Notes: generated from the sequence alone by a model not told the origin. DNA of 64,000 nt from Streptomyces sp. NBC_00239 (GCF_036194065.1 NZ_CP108095.1:6386001-6450000), one strand, 5' to 3'. Numbered from the stretch's first letter, positions 46,993 to 55,036 are shown. Program-made: numbers and translations.

Positions 46993-48477
46993 ATGGAGAT
47001 CACCGACCTGACCCCCGCGGAACGCCGCGTCTGGCAGGCGTTCCCGTACGACGAGGTCGTGGACTTCCGTGACGGCCCCGACGAGGACACCGCGGCCGGC
47101 GCGTCCTGGGGTCCCGAGCGCACCGTACGGGCCGAAGTGCTGCGGGCCCTGTTGCTGACCGCCCCCACCAGCGAGGGCGCCGCCGCGGGGCTCACCCTGT
47201 CCGGCGCCCGCATCACCGGCGTCCTGCGCCTGAAGTACGCCGCGATCGACCACCCCGTACGGCTGCGCTCCTGCCACTTCGAAGAGGAGCCGGACCTCTA
47301 CGGGGCCCGGATGCGGGCCCTGGTCCTCACCGACTCCGTCCTGCCCGGCCTGGAGGCCTCCAACCTCGACCTGGAGGTCTACCTCCGGCTGTCCTGCTGC
47401 CGCGTCGCCGGCCAGCTCCGGCTCTCCGGCGCGCGCATCGGCGGCGGCGTCTTCCTCAACGACGCCGTGATCGGCACCCCCGGCGCGGCCACCCGGGGTG
47501 ACGAGTCACAGCCCACCAGCCTGCTGCTCAACCACACCACCGTCGGCACCGACATCCGTGCCAAGCGCCTGACCGTCCACGGCAGGTTCCTGCTCAACGG
47601 CACCACCGTGGCCGGCCGGGTGCTCCTGGACGGCGGCTCCTTCGCCAACCCGGGCGGCAGCGCCATCCATGCCGAGACCCTGTCCGTCGGCACCGACCTG
47701 TCCGCCAAGGACATCCGGGCGGTCGGCCGGGTCGACCTCAAGGGCGCCCGCATCCCGGGCCAGCTCGACCTGCACCGCGCCGTCCTGGCCAACCCGGGCG
47801 ACCAGGCCCTGCGCATCAGCAGCGCCGACATCGGCGAGCTGTGGCTGCGCGGCGCCGAGCCCGTCCGCGGCATCGTCAACCTGCGCCGCTCCCAGCTCGA
47901 CCTGCTCCACGTCCCGACCGAGGTGCTGCCCGACAAGGTCCGACTCGACGGCCTGACCTACCGCACCCTGGCCCCCCACCACCCCGCCGAGGAGCGGCTG
48001 CCCCTCCTCGAACGCGACGAAGCGGGCTACCTGCCGTACGCGTACGAACAGCTCGCCGCCGCCTACCGCACCTCGGGGGACGAGGCCGCCGCCCGCACCG
48101 TCCAGCTGGCCAAACTGCGCCGCCACCGCCGTACGCTGCCCCGGTACGCCCGGCTGTGGGGCCTCCTCCAGGACGCGACCGTCGGCTACGGCTACCGGCC
48201 CATGCGCGCGGCGGGCTGGCTGTTCGCCCTGCTGCTGAGCGGGTCGGTGGCCTTCGCCGTGCGGACCCCGCCGCCGCTCAAGGCGGGCGAGGCGCCGGAG
48301 TTCAACCCGGTCTTCTACACCCTGGACCTGCTGCTGCCCGTGATCGGATTCGGCCAGGAGGCCGCCTTCGCACCCGGGGGATGGCAGCAGTGGCTCTCGT
48401 ACCTGCTGATCGTCACCGGCTGGACGCTGGCCACCACCATCCTGGCCGGCATCAGCCGGTCGCTCAGCCGCCAGTGA
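46993..48477 (+). CDS. Membrane protein with bactofilin-like beta-repeat domain
   Basis: 494 residues. Residues about 60-320 are a right-handed beta-helix-like array with repeated G-x-L-x-L-x-x-A-x-I cores (LTLSGARITGVLRLKYAAID, LRLSGARIGGGVFLNDAVIG, VDLKGARIPGQLDLHRAVLA), reminiscent of bactofilin or pentapeptide-type folds. A helical segment (EQLAAAYRTSGDEAAARTVQ) and two or three C-terminal membrane helices (AGWLFALLLSGSVAFAV and WLSYLLIVTGWTLATTILAG) follow. Homologues are often labelled membrane-associated oxidoreductase, but no redox motif is visible. A structural or scaffolding role at the membrane is more in keeping with the fold. Function is unknown. Confidence 0.85.
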   Translation: MEITDLTPAERRVWQAFPYDEVVDFRDGPDEDTAAGASWGPERTVRAEVLRALLLTAPTSEGAAAGLTLSGARITGVLRLKYAAIDHPVRLRSCHFEEEPDLYGARMRALVLTDSVLPGLEASNLDLEVYLRLSCCRVAGQLRLSGARIGGGVFLNDAVIGTPGAATRGDESQPTSLLLNHTTVGTDIRAKRLTVHGRFLLNGTTVAGRVLLDGGSFANPGGSAIHAETLSVGTDLSAKDIRAVGRVDLKGARIPGQLDLHRAVLANPGDQALRISSADIGELWLRGAEPVRGIVNLRRSQLDLLHVPTEVLPDKVRLDGLTYRTLAPHHPAEERLPLLERDEAGYLPYAYEQLAAAYRTSGDEAAARTVQLAKLRRHRRTLPRYARLWGLLQDATVGYGYRPMRAAGWLFALLLSGSVAFAVRTPPPLKAGEAPEFNPVFYTLDLLLPVIGFGQEAAFAPGGWQQWLSYLLIVTGWTLATTILAGISRSLSRQ

Positions 48478-48483
48478 CGCGGA

Positions 48484-48513
48484 AGGGCCGGACCCCCGTC
48501 GGGATCCGGCCCT
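48484..48513. terminator. Bidirectional terminator between convergent genes
   Basis: AGGGCCGGA (48484-48492) and TCCGGCCCT (48505-48513) with an inner CCC/GGG pairing, seven bases after the bactofilin-like gene stop. Confidence 0.8.
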
Positions 48514-48531
48514 GCACCGCGCGCCGGACGG

Positions 48532-49206
48532 CTACGCGGCCTCCTTGGCCTTGGTCGCGTACATGTCGACGTACTCCTGGCCGGAGAGGCGCATGACTTC
48601 GGCCATCACCGAGTCCGTGACCGCGCGCAGCACGTACCGGTCGCGGTCCATGCCCTCGTAGCGGGAGAACTCCATCGGCTCGCCGAAGCGGACCGTCACC
48701 CGGCCCGGCCGCGGCATGCCCTTGCCGCCCGGCTGGAGCTTGTCGGTGCCGATCATCGCGAACGGAACCACCGGCGCGCCCGTCATCAGGGTGAGCCGGG
48801 CGATGCCGGTGCGGCCCCGGTACAGGCGGCCGTCGGGGGAGCGGGTGCCCTCGGGGTAGATCCCGAAGATCTTGCCCTCCTCAAGGATCCGGCGGCCGGT
48901 CATCAGGGCCGCGACCCCGCCGTTCGCACCGTCCCGGTCCACCGGGATCATGCCGGAGCCGGTGAAGAACCAGGCCATCAGCCGGCCCTTGAGGCCCTTC
49001 CCGGTGACGTACTCGTCCTTGCCGATGAAGTGCACCGTCCGGTCGCACACCAGCGGCAGGATCATCGAGTCGATGAAGGTCAGGTGGTTGCCCGCGAGGA
49101 TCACCGCACCGCTGCCCGGAATGTTCTCGAGGCCCTCGACGCGGGTCCGGAACATCATGCGCATGACGGGTCCGACAGTGGCTTTGATGAGCGCGGTACG
49201 GAACAA
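48532..49206 (-). CDS. plsC: 1-acyl-sn-glycerol-3-phosphate acyltransferase (PlsC family)
   Basis: 224 residues from a TTG at 49206 (LFRTALIKATVGPVMRMMFR, with GGAGGG six bases upstream). The HX4D catalytic motif is NHLTFID, the glycerophosphate-binding motif FGIYPEGTRSPDGRLYRGRTG, and VVPFAMIGTDKL follows. It transfers an acyl chain to lysophosphatidate at the membrane. An in-frame ATG at 49356 would add a polar, low-quality stretch covering the glpQ promoter and is rejected. It is divergent from the glycerophosphodiesterase gene. Confidence 0.92.
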   Translation of the reverse strand: MFRTALIKATVGPVMRMMFRTRVEGLENIPGSGAVILAGNHLTFIDSMILPLVCDRTVHFIGKDEYVTGKGLKGRLMAWFFTGSGMIPVDRDGANGGVAALMTGRRILEEGKIFGIYPEGTRSPDGRLYRGRTGIARLTLMTGAPVVPFAMIGTDKLQPGGKGMPRPGRVTVRFGEPMEFSRYEGMDRDRYVLRAVTDSVMAEVMRLSGQEYVDMYATKAKEAA

Positions 49207-49298
49207 CGTGGGCCCTCCGGCGTCGAAAGCGGTCGTGCACCACAGCGAGTCAGTGCAGGTGAGGACGATACTCGCGGGTCGCCGCTGATCGCACATCG

Positions 49299-49353
49299 GG
49301 TTCACGAAGGCGATACGCAGTGTTGACGCACGTTTCCGCCATGTTCCGGCCGG
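49299..49353 (+). promoter_or_regulatory. Possible degenerate PHO-box array upstream of glpQ
   Basis: An 11-bp phasing can be read: GGTTCACGAAG, GCGATACGCAG, TGTTGACGCAC, GTTTCCGCCAT, GTTCCGGCCGG. Only the first unit is near the PhoP consensus (GTTCACC-type). S. coelicolor glpQ genes are PhoP-regulated. TAAGAC (49367) or TACCAT (49382) could be the -10. Weak evidence. Confidence 0.2.
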
Positions 49354-49477
49354 CATCGCCCTCCCGTAAGACGCGGCTGCCTACCATCGGTCCGCCGAAC
49401 TTCGGGCCGTGAACCCCCTGGAGACACAGAGACCCCAGGTCACGGGCCCGTCCACGAGAGCAGACCAAGGAGCACTC

Positions 49478-50626
49478 ATGACGCAGGGTGGGGCAGCGCG
49501 GCGGACCGTGCTGGGCGCGGCGGTGCTCGCCGCCGGCGGGACCGCGGTGGGCCTGGGCGCCGGACCGGCCGCCGCCGCGGCCGAGGACAGCCGGCACGGC
49601 CAGGGCTACCGGGGGCTGCCCGTCCCCACCGTCATCGGGCACCGCGGCGCCAGCGGCTACCGCCCCGAGCACACCCTGGGCTCCTACCAGCTGGCCCTGG
49701 ACCTCGGCGCCCACGTGATCGAGCAGGACCTCGTGCCCACCAAGGACGGCCATCTCGTCTGCCGGCACGAGAACGAGATCGGCGGCACCACCGACGTCGC
49801 CGACCACCCCGAGTTCGAGGCCCGCCGCACCACGAAGACCGTCGACGGCGTCGCGGTGACCGGCTGGTTCACCGAGGACTTCACGCTCGCCGAGCTCAAG
49901 ACGCTGCGGGCCAAGGAGCGGATCCCGGCCCTGCGCCAGCGCAACACGCTCTACGACGGCCGCTGGGCCGTGCCCACCTTCGAGGAGGTGCTGCGCTGGG
50001 CCCGCCGCGAGGGCCGCCGGCGCGGCCGCGAGATCTGGCTGCACGTCGAGACCAAGCACCCCTCCTACTTCCGGGGCCTGGGCCTCGGCCTGGAGGAGCC
50101 CCTCGCGAAGCTGCTGCGCCGGTACGGCCGCGACGGCCGCAACGCCGCCGTCTTCCTCCAGTCCTTCGAGCCGTCCAGCATCCAGCGGCTGGCGAAGCTG
50201 GTCGCCGCGCCCAAGGTGGTCCTGCTGTCCGCCGCGAACACCCGGCCCTGGGACTTCCAGCAGGCCGGGGACCCGCGTACGGTCGCCGACCTGGTCCGCC
50301 CCGAGGGACTGGCCTGGATCGCCGGGTACGCGCAGGGCATCGGCCCGACCCTGGACCTCGTCGTGCCGCGCGACGCCGCCGGCCGCCTCGGCCCGCCGAC
50401 CACCCTGGTCCGCGACGCGCACGCCCAGGGCCTGATCCTGCACCCCTACACCGCGCGCAACGAGAACAACTTCCTGCCCGCCGAGTTCCGCAAGGGCACC
50501 GACCCCACCGCCTACGGCGACGCCTTCGGCGCCCTGCGCACCTACTTCGAACTGGGCATCGACGGCATCTTCACCGACCAGCCGGACACCGCCCTGCTGG
50601 CCGCCGCCGACTTCACCGACCGGTAG
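49478..50626 (+). CDS. glpQ: Secreted glycerophosphodiester phosphodiesterase
   Basis: 382 residues. Twin-arginine signal (AARRTVLGAAVLAAGGTAVG, cleavage after about residue 36). GDPD domain (about 48-375) with the catalytic GHRGASGYRPEHT, the acidic metal ligands in HVIEQDLVPTKDGHLVCRHE and IWLHVETKHPSY. It hydrolyses deacylated phospholipids and, in actinobacteria, probably teichoic acid or glycerophosphodiesters, releasing glycerol-3-phosphate and an alcohol such as ethanolamine or choline. ATG 49478 has AAGGAG five bases upstream. It is a GlpQ1 counterpart by position and is followed by a GNRA-capped terminator. Confidence 0.93.
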   Translation: MTQGGAARRTVLGAAVLAAGGTAVGLGAGPAAAAAEDSRHGQGYRGLPVPTVIGHRGASGYRPEHTLGSYQLALDLGAHVIEQDLVPTKDGHLVCRHENEIGGTTDVADHPEFEARRTTKTVDGVAVTGWFTEDFTLAELKTLRAKERIPALRQRNTLYDGRWAVPTFEEVLRWARREGRRRGREIWLHVETKHPSYFRGLGLGLEEPLAKLLRRYGRDGRNAAVFLQSFEPSSIQRLAKLVAAPKVVLLSAANTRPWDFQQAGDPRTVADLVRPEGLAWIAGYAQGIGPTLDLVVPRDAAGRLGPPTTLVRDAHAQGLILHPYTARNENNFLPAEFRKGTDPTAYGDAFGALRTYFELGIDGIFTDQPDTALLAAADFTDR

Positions 50627-50664
50627 CCGTCAACGACGACGCCGAAATGGCCCGTACGAGTGAG

Positions 50665-50696
50665 CGGCGGCCGGTGGGGAAACCCGCCGGCCGCCG
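50665..50696. terminator. Terminator after glpQ with GAAA tetraloop
   Basis: CGGCGGCCGG (50665-50674) pairs with 50687-50696; inner TGGG/CCCG stem closed by GAAA. Its position argues against a sigma-factor start at 50660. Confidence 0.85.
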
Positions 50697-50713
50697 TCGT
50701 GCGTCCCCCCGGC

Positions 50714-51220
50714 ATGGACGTGATGAGCGAACTCGGCCCCCTGCTCTCCGCGGAGGCCGCCGCCGAGGCTCCGGGCACCGGAGTGGACCCCGCCGACCTC
50801 GAACAGGCCGTATGGGTCCGGCTGCTGGAGAACGACCGCGCGGCGGGCCGACCCTCCGAGGCTGCCCGCTGGCTGCGCCGGGCCGTCCGGGCCGAGGCGC
50901 GCCGCGCCCGGCGCCAGGCCCTGCGCGAGATCCCCGACGGCGGCCTCGCGGCCGGGGACGCGCCCTCCCCGGAGCGGGCCGCACTGGAAGGGGAGGCTCA
51001 GGACGCACTCCGTTCGGCCGTCGCCCGTCTGCCGGGACGCTGCCCCGAGCTGCTTCTTGCACTTCTTTCGCCCCGAGACCTCACTTACCGTGAAATCGCA
51101 GGAGAGTTGGGTATCTCACAAGGAAGTTTGGGACCCGTACGTTCCCGTTGCCTGGGATGTCTGCGCAGAATGCTGGCGGCAGAGGTTGCGGCTCCTGAAC
51201 TGCGGGGAAAGGAGCGGTAG
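50714..51220 (+). CDS. Sigma-70-like (ECF-type) factor or sigma-like regulator
   Basis: 168 residues from ATG 50714. The N-terminal part fits a shortened region 2 (DPADLEQAVWVRLLENDRAA, then EAARWLRRAVRAEARRARRQ). The C-terminal region 4 has LSPRDLTYREIAGELGISQG and VRSRCLGCLRRML. No anti-sigma gene is adjacent. The promoter-melting aromatic segment of region 2 is poor, so it could be a sigma-like protein with limited function. No good Shine-Dalgarno is seen, and the upstream terminator makes an earlier GTG (50660) unlikely. The 3' part is distinctly AT-richer than its surroundings. Confidence 0.75.
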   Translation: MDVMSELGPLLSAEAAAEAPGTGVDPADLEQAVWVRLLENDRAAGRPSEAARWLRRAVRAEARRARRQALREIPDGGLAAGDAPSPERAALEGEAQDALRSAVARLPGRCPELLLALLSPRDLTYREIAGELGISQGSLGPVRSRCLGCLRRMLAAEVAAPELRGKER

Positions 51221-51257
51221 ACCAGCGGGCTACCAGGTGAGCGGGAGGCATGCGCAC

Positions 51258-51755
51258 ATGGGCATGAGTGTGACCATCTCTGAGGCGAAAGCGGAAGACG
51301 CCGAACAGATCTTCAGACTGCAATACCTGTGCTTCCAGAGCGAGGCCGAGCTCTACGGCAACTACCGCATCGAACCGCTCGTCCAGTCCCTCGACTCGCT
51401 CAAGGCCGAGCTCGCGGCGGACACCGTCCTGGTCGCCCGGCTCGGCGACGAGGTCGTCGGCGCGGTGCGCGGCACCGCCGCCGAGGACGGCACCGCCCGG
51501 ATCGGCAAGCTCTGCGTCCACCCCCGCCTGCAGGGCCACGGCCTCGGGGCCCGGCTGCTGCGCGCGGTCGAGGAGGACCTCGCCGGCCGCGGCGGCACCA
51601 GCCGCTTCCAGTTGTTCACCGGCGAGCGCAGCGAGAGCAACCTCCGCCTCTACCGCAAGGCCGGCTACGCCCGGGTCGACGACCGCACCAGCGCCGACGG
51701 CATCCGCCTGATCGTCCTGGAGAAGGCGGCCACCGCCTACGTCGTCAGCGCCTGA
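51258..51755 (+). CDS. GNAT-family N-acetyltransferase
   Basis: 165 residues. GNAT motif A is VHPRLQGHGLGARLLRAVEE; motif B contains SRFQLFTGERSESNLRLYRK and the usual C-terminal AGYARVDD. It acetylates an unknown amine from acetyl-CoA. ATG 51258 has GGGAGG ten bases upstream; ATG 51264 is an alternative. It lies 37 bp after the sigma-like gene, probably co-transcribed. Confidence 0.9.
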   Translation: MGMSVTISEAKAEDAEQIFRLQYLCFQSEAELYGNYRIEPLVQSLDSLKAELAADTVLVARLGDEVVGAVRGTAAEDGTARIGKLCVHPRLQGHGLGARLLRAVEEDLAGRGGTSRFQLFTGERSESNLRLYRKAGYARVDDRTSADGIRLIVLEKAATAYVVSA

Positions 51756-51820
51756 AAACGATCAGCGGGACGATCCCGAGCGAAACGATCCGAAGCGGCC
51801 GAGGAGCGCGGCGCCGGGGC

Positions 51821-52288
51821 TCAGGCCCGGGCGTCGCGCCGGCGGCGCAGCCACAGGATGCCCGTGACCGGCAGGATCACCGGGATGAAGAGGTAGCCCA
51901 TCCCGAAGTCCGACCAGACGGTCGCGTCCGGGAAGGCCTCGGGCCGCACCAGCGTCCAGGTACCCACGGTCAGCACGCCCGTCAGCTCGGCCGCGCAGCA
52001 GATCCGCGCCGCCTTGCGGGCCGTCTCCCCACCGCGCACCAGCGAGTACGTGATGAAGGCGTACACGAGGGCGGCGACCGCGGAGAGCGTGTAGGCGAGC
52101 GGGGCCCGGTCGAACTCGGTGGAGATCTGGTAGAGCGAGCGCGAGACCGCGCCCACCGTGATCACCCCGTACAGCCACACGAGCAGCAGCCCCGGGCCGG
52201 ACACCAGCCGGGCCCGCGCGCCGCCGTCCCGCTCCTGCTGCTGCGTCGTCGTGTCGGGCGCGGTCGTGCCGGGCGTCGTGTCAGGCAC
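51821..52288 (-). CDS. Integral membrane protein of unknown function (second of a pair)
   Basis: 155 residues, four predicted helices: LVSGPGLLLVWLYGVITVGA, LAYTLSAVAALVYAFITYSL, AARICCAAELTGVLTVGTWT and MGYLFIPVILPVTGILWLRR. The N-terminal about 25 residues are Thr/Asp/Gln-rich. GTG start at 52288, overlapping the end of the upstream membrane-protein gene by eight bases. Function is unknown. Confidence 0.85.
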   Translation of the reverse strand: MPDTTPGTTAPDTTTQQQERDGGARARLVSGPGLLLVWLYGVITVGAVSRSLYQISTEFDRAPLAYTLSAVAALVYAFITYSLVRGGETARKAARICCAAELTGVLTVGTWTLVRPEAFPDATVWSDFGMGYLFIPVILPVTGILWLRRRRDARA

Positions 52289-52649
52289 CGGGGCTCCCCC
52301 AAATGTCGTAGAGCCGCACTTCGAGCACGGCGAGCACCGCGGCGCCCGCGGCCACCGTCACCGAGCCCCACCGGGTGCGCTCGCTGAGCGAGAGGAACCC
52401 GGCGGCCGGGACCGCGGCGAACGCGCCGATCAGGTACGCCACGAAGATCACGCCGCCCTCGTCGGGACGGTCGCCCCGGGCCAGCCGCACCAGGCCCACC
52501 ACCAGCTGGGCCAGCACCAGCACGCTCACCACGGCCATGCCGATGAAGTGCCAGTCCTTGGTCGGCTGGTCGCGGTAGGCGGCGAAACCGCACCAGGCGG
52601 CGAGGGCGAGTGCGGCCACACCGATCGTGACCGTCAGGGCGTCGAGCAT
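52281..52649 (-). CDS. Integral membrane protein of unknown function (first of a pair)
   Basis: 122 residues, four helices (TVTIGVAALALAAWCGFAAY, DWHFIGMAVVSVLVLAQLVV, GVIFVAYLIGAFAAVPAAGF, WGSVTVAAGAAVLAVLEVRL). ATG at 52649. It overlaps the following gene by eight bases, so the pair is translationally coupled and may form a complex. No family function is recognised. Confidence 0.85.
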   Translation of the reverse strand: MLDALTVTIGVAALALAAWCGFAAYRDQPTKDWHFIGMAVVSVLVLAQLVVGLVRLARGDRPDEGGVIFVAYLIGAFAAVPAAGFLSLSERTRWGSVTVAAGAAVLAVLEVRLYDIWGSPGA

Positions 52650-52931
52650 GCAGCGAGGGTAGTACGGGCGGATCGGCCGCCCGCGCGCAGCCCTGCCCCC
52701 GCACGGCCCGGCATCCTGCCCCCGCACGGCCCGGCAGCCCCGCCCCCGCGCGTACGGGCGACCCCGCACCGGCCGTCGGAGCCGGCCCGTCCGCGGACCG
52801 TGGTCTTGACCACAGCGCACCCCGATGCGGACCCGTGGGCGGAGCTTTCGAGGGGGTGCCTCCCATCGGTGTCCGCGCAGGTCACCACAGGGTTTCCGGC
52901 CCTCGGGACAGGGGTGGGGGAGTGGGGTGCA
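52650..52931. other. Gene-free region with 23-bp direct duplication and GTGGTC palindrome
   Basis: A 22-bp sequence (core TGCCCCCGCACGGCCCGGCA) occurs at 52692-52713 and again at 52715-52736. GTGGTC-TT-GACCAC (52800-52813) is a perfect inverted repeat of the TGGTC-n2-GACCA type bound by FCD-GntR proteins. The rest shows nothing recognisable. It contains the promoters of the minus-strand membrane pair. Confidence 0.6.
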
Positions 52932-53005
52932 CTGTCCGGTATGCGGCCGAAATCTGTCCGCTATCCGGACAGCGTTGATCGGTCCCGCGGCAGGTCTGCT
53001 TTACT
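52932..53005 (+). promoter_or_regulatory. Promoter and operator-like sites of the metNIQ leader
   Basis: CTGTCCG occurs at 52932 and, 22 bp on, at 52954; the second is followed by its inverted complement (CTGTCCG-CTATC-CGGACAG, 52954-52972). TTGATC (52975-52980) and TTTACT (53000-53005), 19-bp spacer, form a possible promoter whose start point falls on the leader-peptide ATG at 53012. Confidence 0.5.
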
Positions 53006-53011
53006 GGGCCC

Positions 53012-53098
53012 ATGACCACGACGAGCAGCCGCACCCTTGCGACCGAGGCGATGATGACGCCCGGTGCTCGCTGTATGTGTCGAATGTGCGCCTTCTGA
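53012..53098 (+). CDS. Met/Cys-rich leader peptide upstream of metNIQ
   Basis: 28 codons ending in TGA. The C-terminal half reads EAMMTPGARCMCRMCAF: of the last 15 residues, four are Met and three Cys, against a genome average of a few percent. No Shine-Dalgarno precedes it; a -10 lies seven bases upstream, so it is probably translated from a leaderless mRNA. A ribosome stalling at the clustered Met and Cys codons would sense charged tRNA levels and change folding of the 187-nt segment before metN. Leaderless Cys-rich attenuator peptides are known in actinobacteria, which supports the idea; a Met-plus-Cys version before a methionine importer is the inference here. Confidence 0.65.
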   Translation: MTTTSSRTLATEAMMTPGARCMCRMCAF

Positions 53099-53285
53099 GG
53101 GCCCCCTTCCTGAGCCTCGCGCCCCGAAGCGAGACCGGTGAGCCTGTCCGTGACGTCGGATCTGCTCCTCTTGCGCGCCTGCGCTGCACTGAGTAATTCC
53201 TCCCGGTTCAGCCCGTATCGCGTCCCCAGATGAATGCCCCGTGCCGGCACCGCTTTGCCGTGCACTCGACAGCGACGGAAATCCT
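53099..53285 (+). promoter_or_regulatory. metN leader RNA after the leader peptide
   Basis: 187 nt without a gene. Possible stems: CTCGC-N8-GCGAG (53116-53133), GCGC-GCCT-GCGC (about 53196-53207) and GTGCCGGCAC near 53241. None is a classical terminator. No SAM riboswitch core was recognised. GGAA five bases before the metN GTG is its ribosome site. Confidence 0.4.
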
Positions 53286-54353
53286 GTGATCACCACATCG
53301 GGCCTCACGAAGGTCTACCAGTCCCGTGGCCGCGAGGTCACTGCCCTGGACGGCGTCGACCTGCACGTCCGCGAGGGCGAGGTCTACGGAGTCATCGGTC
53401 AGAGCGGAGCCGGCAAGTCCTCCCTGATCCGCTGCGTCAACCTGCTCGAACGCCCCACCACCGGCACCGTCACCGTGGACGGCGTCGACCTCACAGCCCT
53501 CGCCGGCCGCGGCAACCGGGCCGGCCGGGAACTGCGCCAGGCCCGCAGCCGCATCGGCATGGTCTTCCAGCACTTCAACCTGCTGTCCTCGCGGACCGTG
53601 CAGGCCAACATCGAGCTGCCCCTGGAGATCCTCGGCGTCTCCGGCCGCGAGCGCTCCCGCAAGGCCCTCGAACTCCTCGACCTCGTCGGACTCGCCGACA
53701 AGGCCAAGGCGTACCCGGGGCAGCTCTCCGGCGGCCAGAAGCAGCGCGTCGGCATCGCCCGCGCCCTGGCCGGCGACCCCAAGGTCCTCCTCTCCGACGA
53801 GGCCACCAGCGCCCTGGACCCCGAGACCACCCGGTCGATCCTCCAGCTGCTGCGCGACCTCAACCGCGACCTGGGGCTGACCGTCCTCCTCATCACCCAC
53901 GAGATGGATGTCGTGAAGAGCGTCTGCGACTCTGCCGCCCTGATGAAGAACGGCCGGATCATCGAGTCCGGCACCGTCTCCGAGCTGCTCGCCACCCCCG
54001 GCTCCGAGCTCGCCGCCGAACTCTTCCCGGTCAGCGGCTCCGCCACCGACGAGGACCGCACGGTCGTCGACGTGACCTTCCACGGCGAGGCCGCCACCCA
54101 GCCGGTCATCTCCCAACTGGCCCGCACGTACAACATCGACATCTCGATCCTCGGCGCCGCGATGGACACCGTCGGCGGCAAGCAGATCGGCCGGATGCGC
54201 ATCGAGCTGCCCGGCCGCTACGAGGACAACGTCGTGCCGGTCGGCTTCCTGCGCGAGCAGGGCCTCCAGGTGGACGTCGTCGAGGACGCGTACGAGACGG
54301 ACGCCGCCGAGGTGGTCGCCGCCGCCGAGCTCATCAAGGATGGTGCCAAGTGA
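53286..54353 (+). CDS. metN: Methionine ABC transporter ATP-binding protein
   Basis: 355 residues. Walker A GQSGAGKSSLIR, signature LSGGQKQRVGIARAL, Walker B KVLLSDEATSALDP and the switch His in LLITHEMDVVKS. The C-terminal about 100 residues (TVVDVTFHGEAATQPVISQL to the end) are the NIL regulatory domain that binds methionine and causes trans-inhibition in MetN. GTG start at 53286. It overlaps metI (GTGA). Upstream are a leader peptide and structured RNA. Confidence 0.95.
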   Translation: MITTSGLTKVYQSRGREVTALDGVDLHVREGEVYGVIGQSGAGKSSLIRCVNLLERPTTGTVTVDGVDLTALAGRGNRAGRELRQARSRIGMVFQHFNLLSSRTVQANIELPLEILGVSGRERSRKALELLDLVGLADKAKAYPGQLSGGQKQRVGIARALAGDPKVLLSDEATSALDPETTRSILQLLRDLNRDLGLTVLLITHEMDVVKSVCDSAALMKNGRIIESGTVSELLATPGSELAAELFPVSGSATDEDRTVVDVTFHGEAATQPVISQLARTYNIDISILGAAMDTVGGKQIGRMRIELPGRYEDNVVPVGFLREQGLQVDVVEDAYETDAAEVVAAAELIKDGAK

Positions 54354-55036
54354 CCTGGTCCGAAATGCAGCCGCTGCTCTCCCAGGGCACGTACGACACC
54401 CTGTACATGGTCCTGTGGGCCACCGTGGTCACGGTCCTGGGCGGCCTGCCGCTGGGCGTCCTGCTGGTCCTCACGGACAAGGGCGGCCTGCTGCAGAACC
54501 GTCCCTTCAACAAGGTCCTCGGCGTCGTGACCAACATCGGCCGCTCCATGCCGTTCATCATCCTGCTGATCTGGCTGATCCCCGTCACCAAGTGGGTGAT
54601 CGGCGTCTTCACCGGCATCCCCACCTACATCGGGCCCACCGCGATGATCGTGCCCCTGTCCATCGGAGCGATCCCGTTCTTCGCCCGCCTGGTGGAGACG
54701 GCGGTCCGCGAAGTGGACCACGGCCTCGTCGAGGCGGCCCAGGCCATGGGCGGCGGTATACCCACCCTCGTGTGGAAGGTGTTGCTCCCGCAGTCGCTGC
54801 CCTCACTGGTCTCCGGCCTCACCACCACCGTCATCGCCCTCATCGGCTACTCGGCACTGGCCGGCGCCGTCGGCGGCGACGGCCTCGGCAGCCTGGCCAT
54901 CACCTACGGCTACCAGCGCTTCGAAGGCGAGTTCATGCTCGTCACGGTCGTCGTGCTGATCCTGATCGTGACCGCCATCCAGCTGATCGGCGACGGCGCG
55001 GTGCGCCTGCTCGCACGCCGCGGCCGGACAGCCTGA
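54350..55036 (+). CDS. metI: Methionine ABC transporter permease
   Basis: 228 residues, five membrane helices; the coupling EAA loop is EAAQAMGGGIPTLVWKVLLP. Starts MTWSEMQPLLSQGTYDTLYM. The GTG start is within the metN stop. It forms the translocation pore with MetN. Confidence 0.96.
   Translation: MTWSEMQPLLSQGTYDTLYMVLWATVVTVLGGLPLGVLLVLTDKGGLLQNRPFNKVLGVVTNIGRSMPFIILLIWLIPVTKWVIGVFTGIPTYIGPTAMIVPLSIGAIPFFARLVETAVREVDHGLVEAAQAMGGGIPTLVWKVLLPQSLPSLVSGLTTTVIALIGYSALAGAVGGDGLGSLAITYGYQRFEGEFMLVTVVVLILIVTAIQLIGDGAVRLLARRGRTA

Noticed and set aside
50660..50713. Earlier GTG start for the sigma-like gene
   Set aside because: It would place the start inside the strong terminator hairpin of glpQ; the added residues are not family-like.
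53099..53285. SAM riboswitch upstream of metN
   Set aside because: No recognisable SAM-I or SAM-IV core was seen by eye; a covariance-model search would be decisive.
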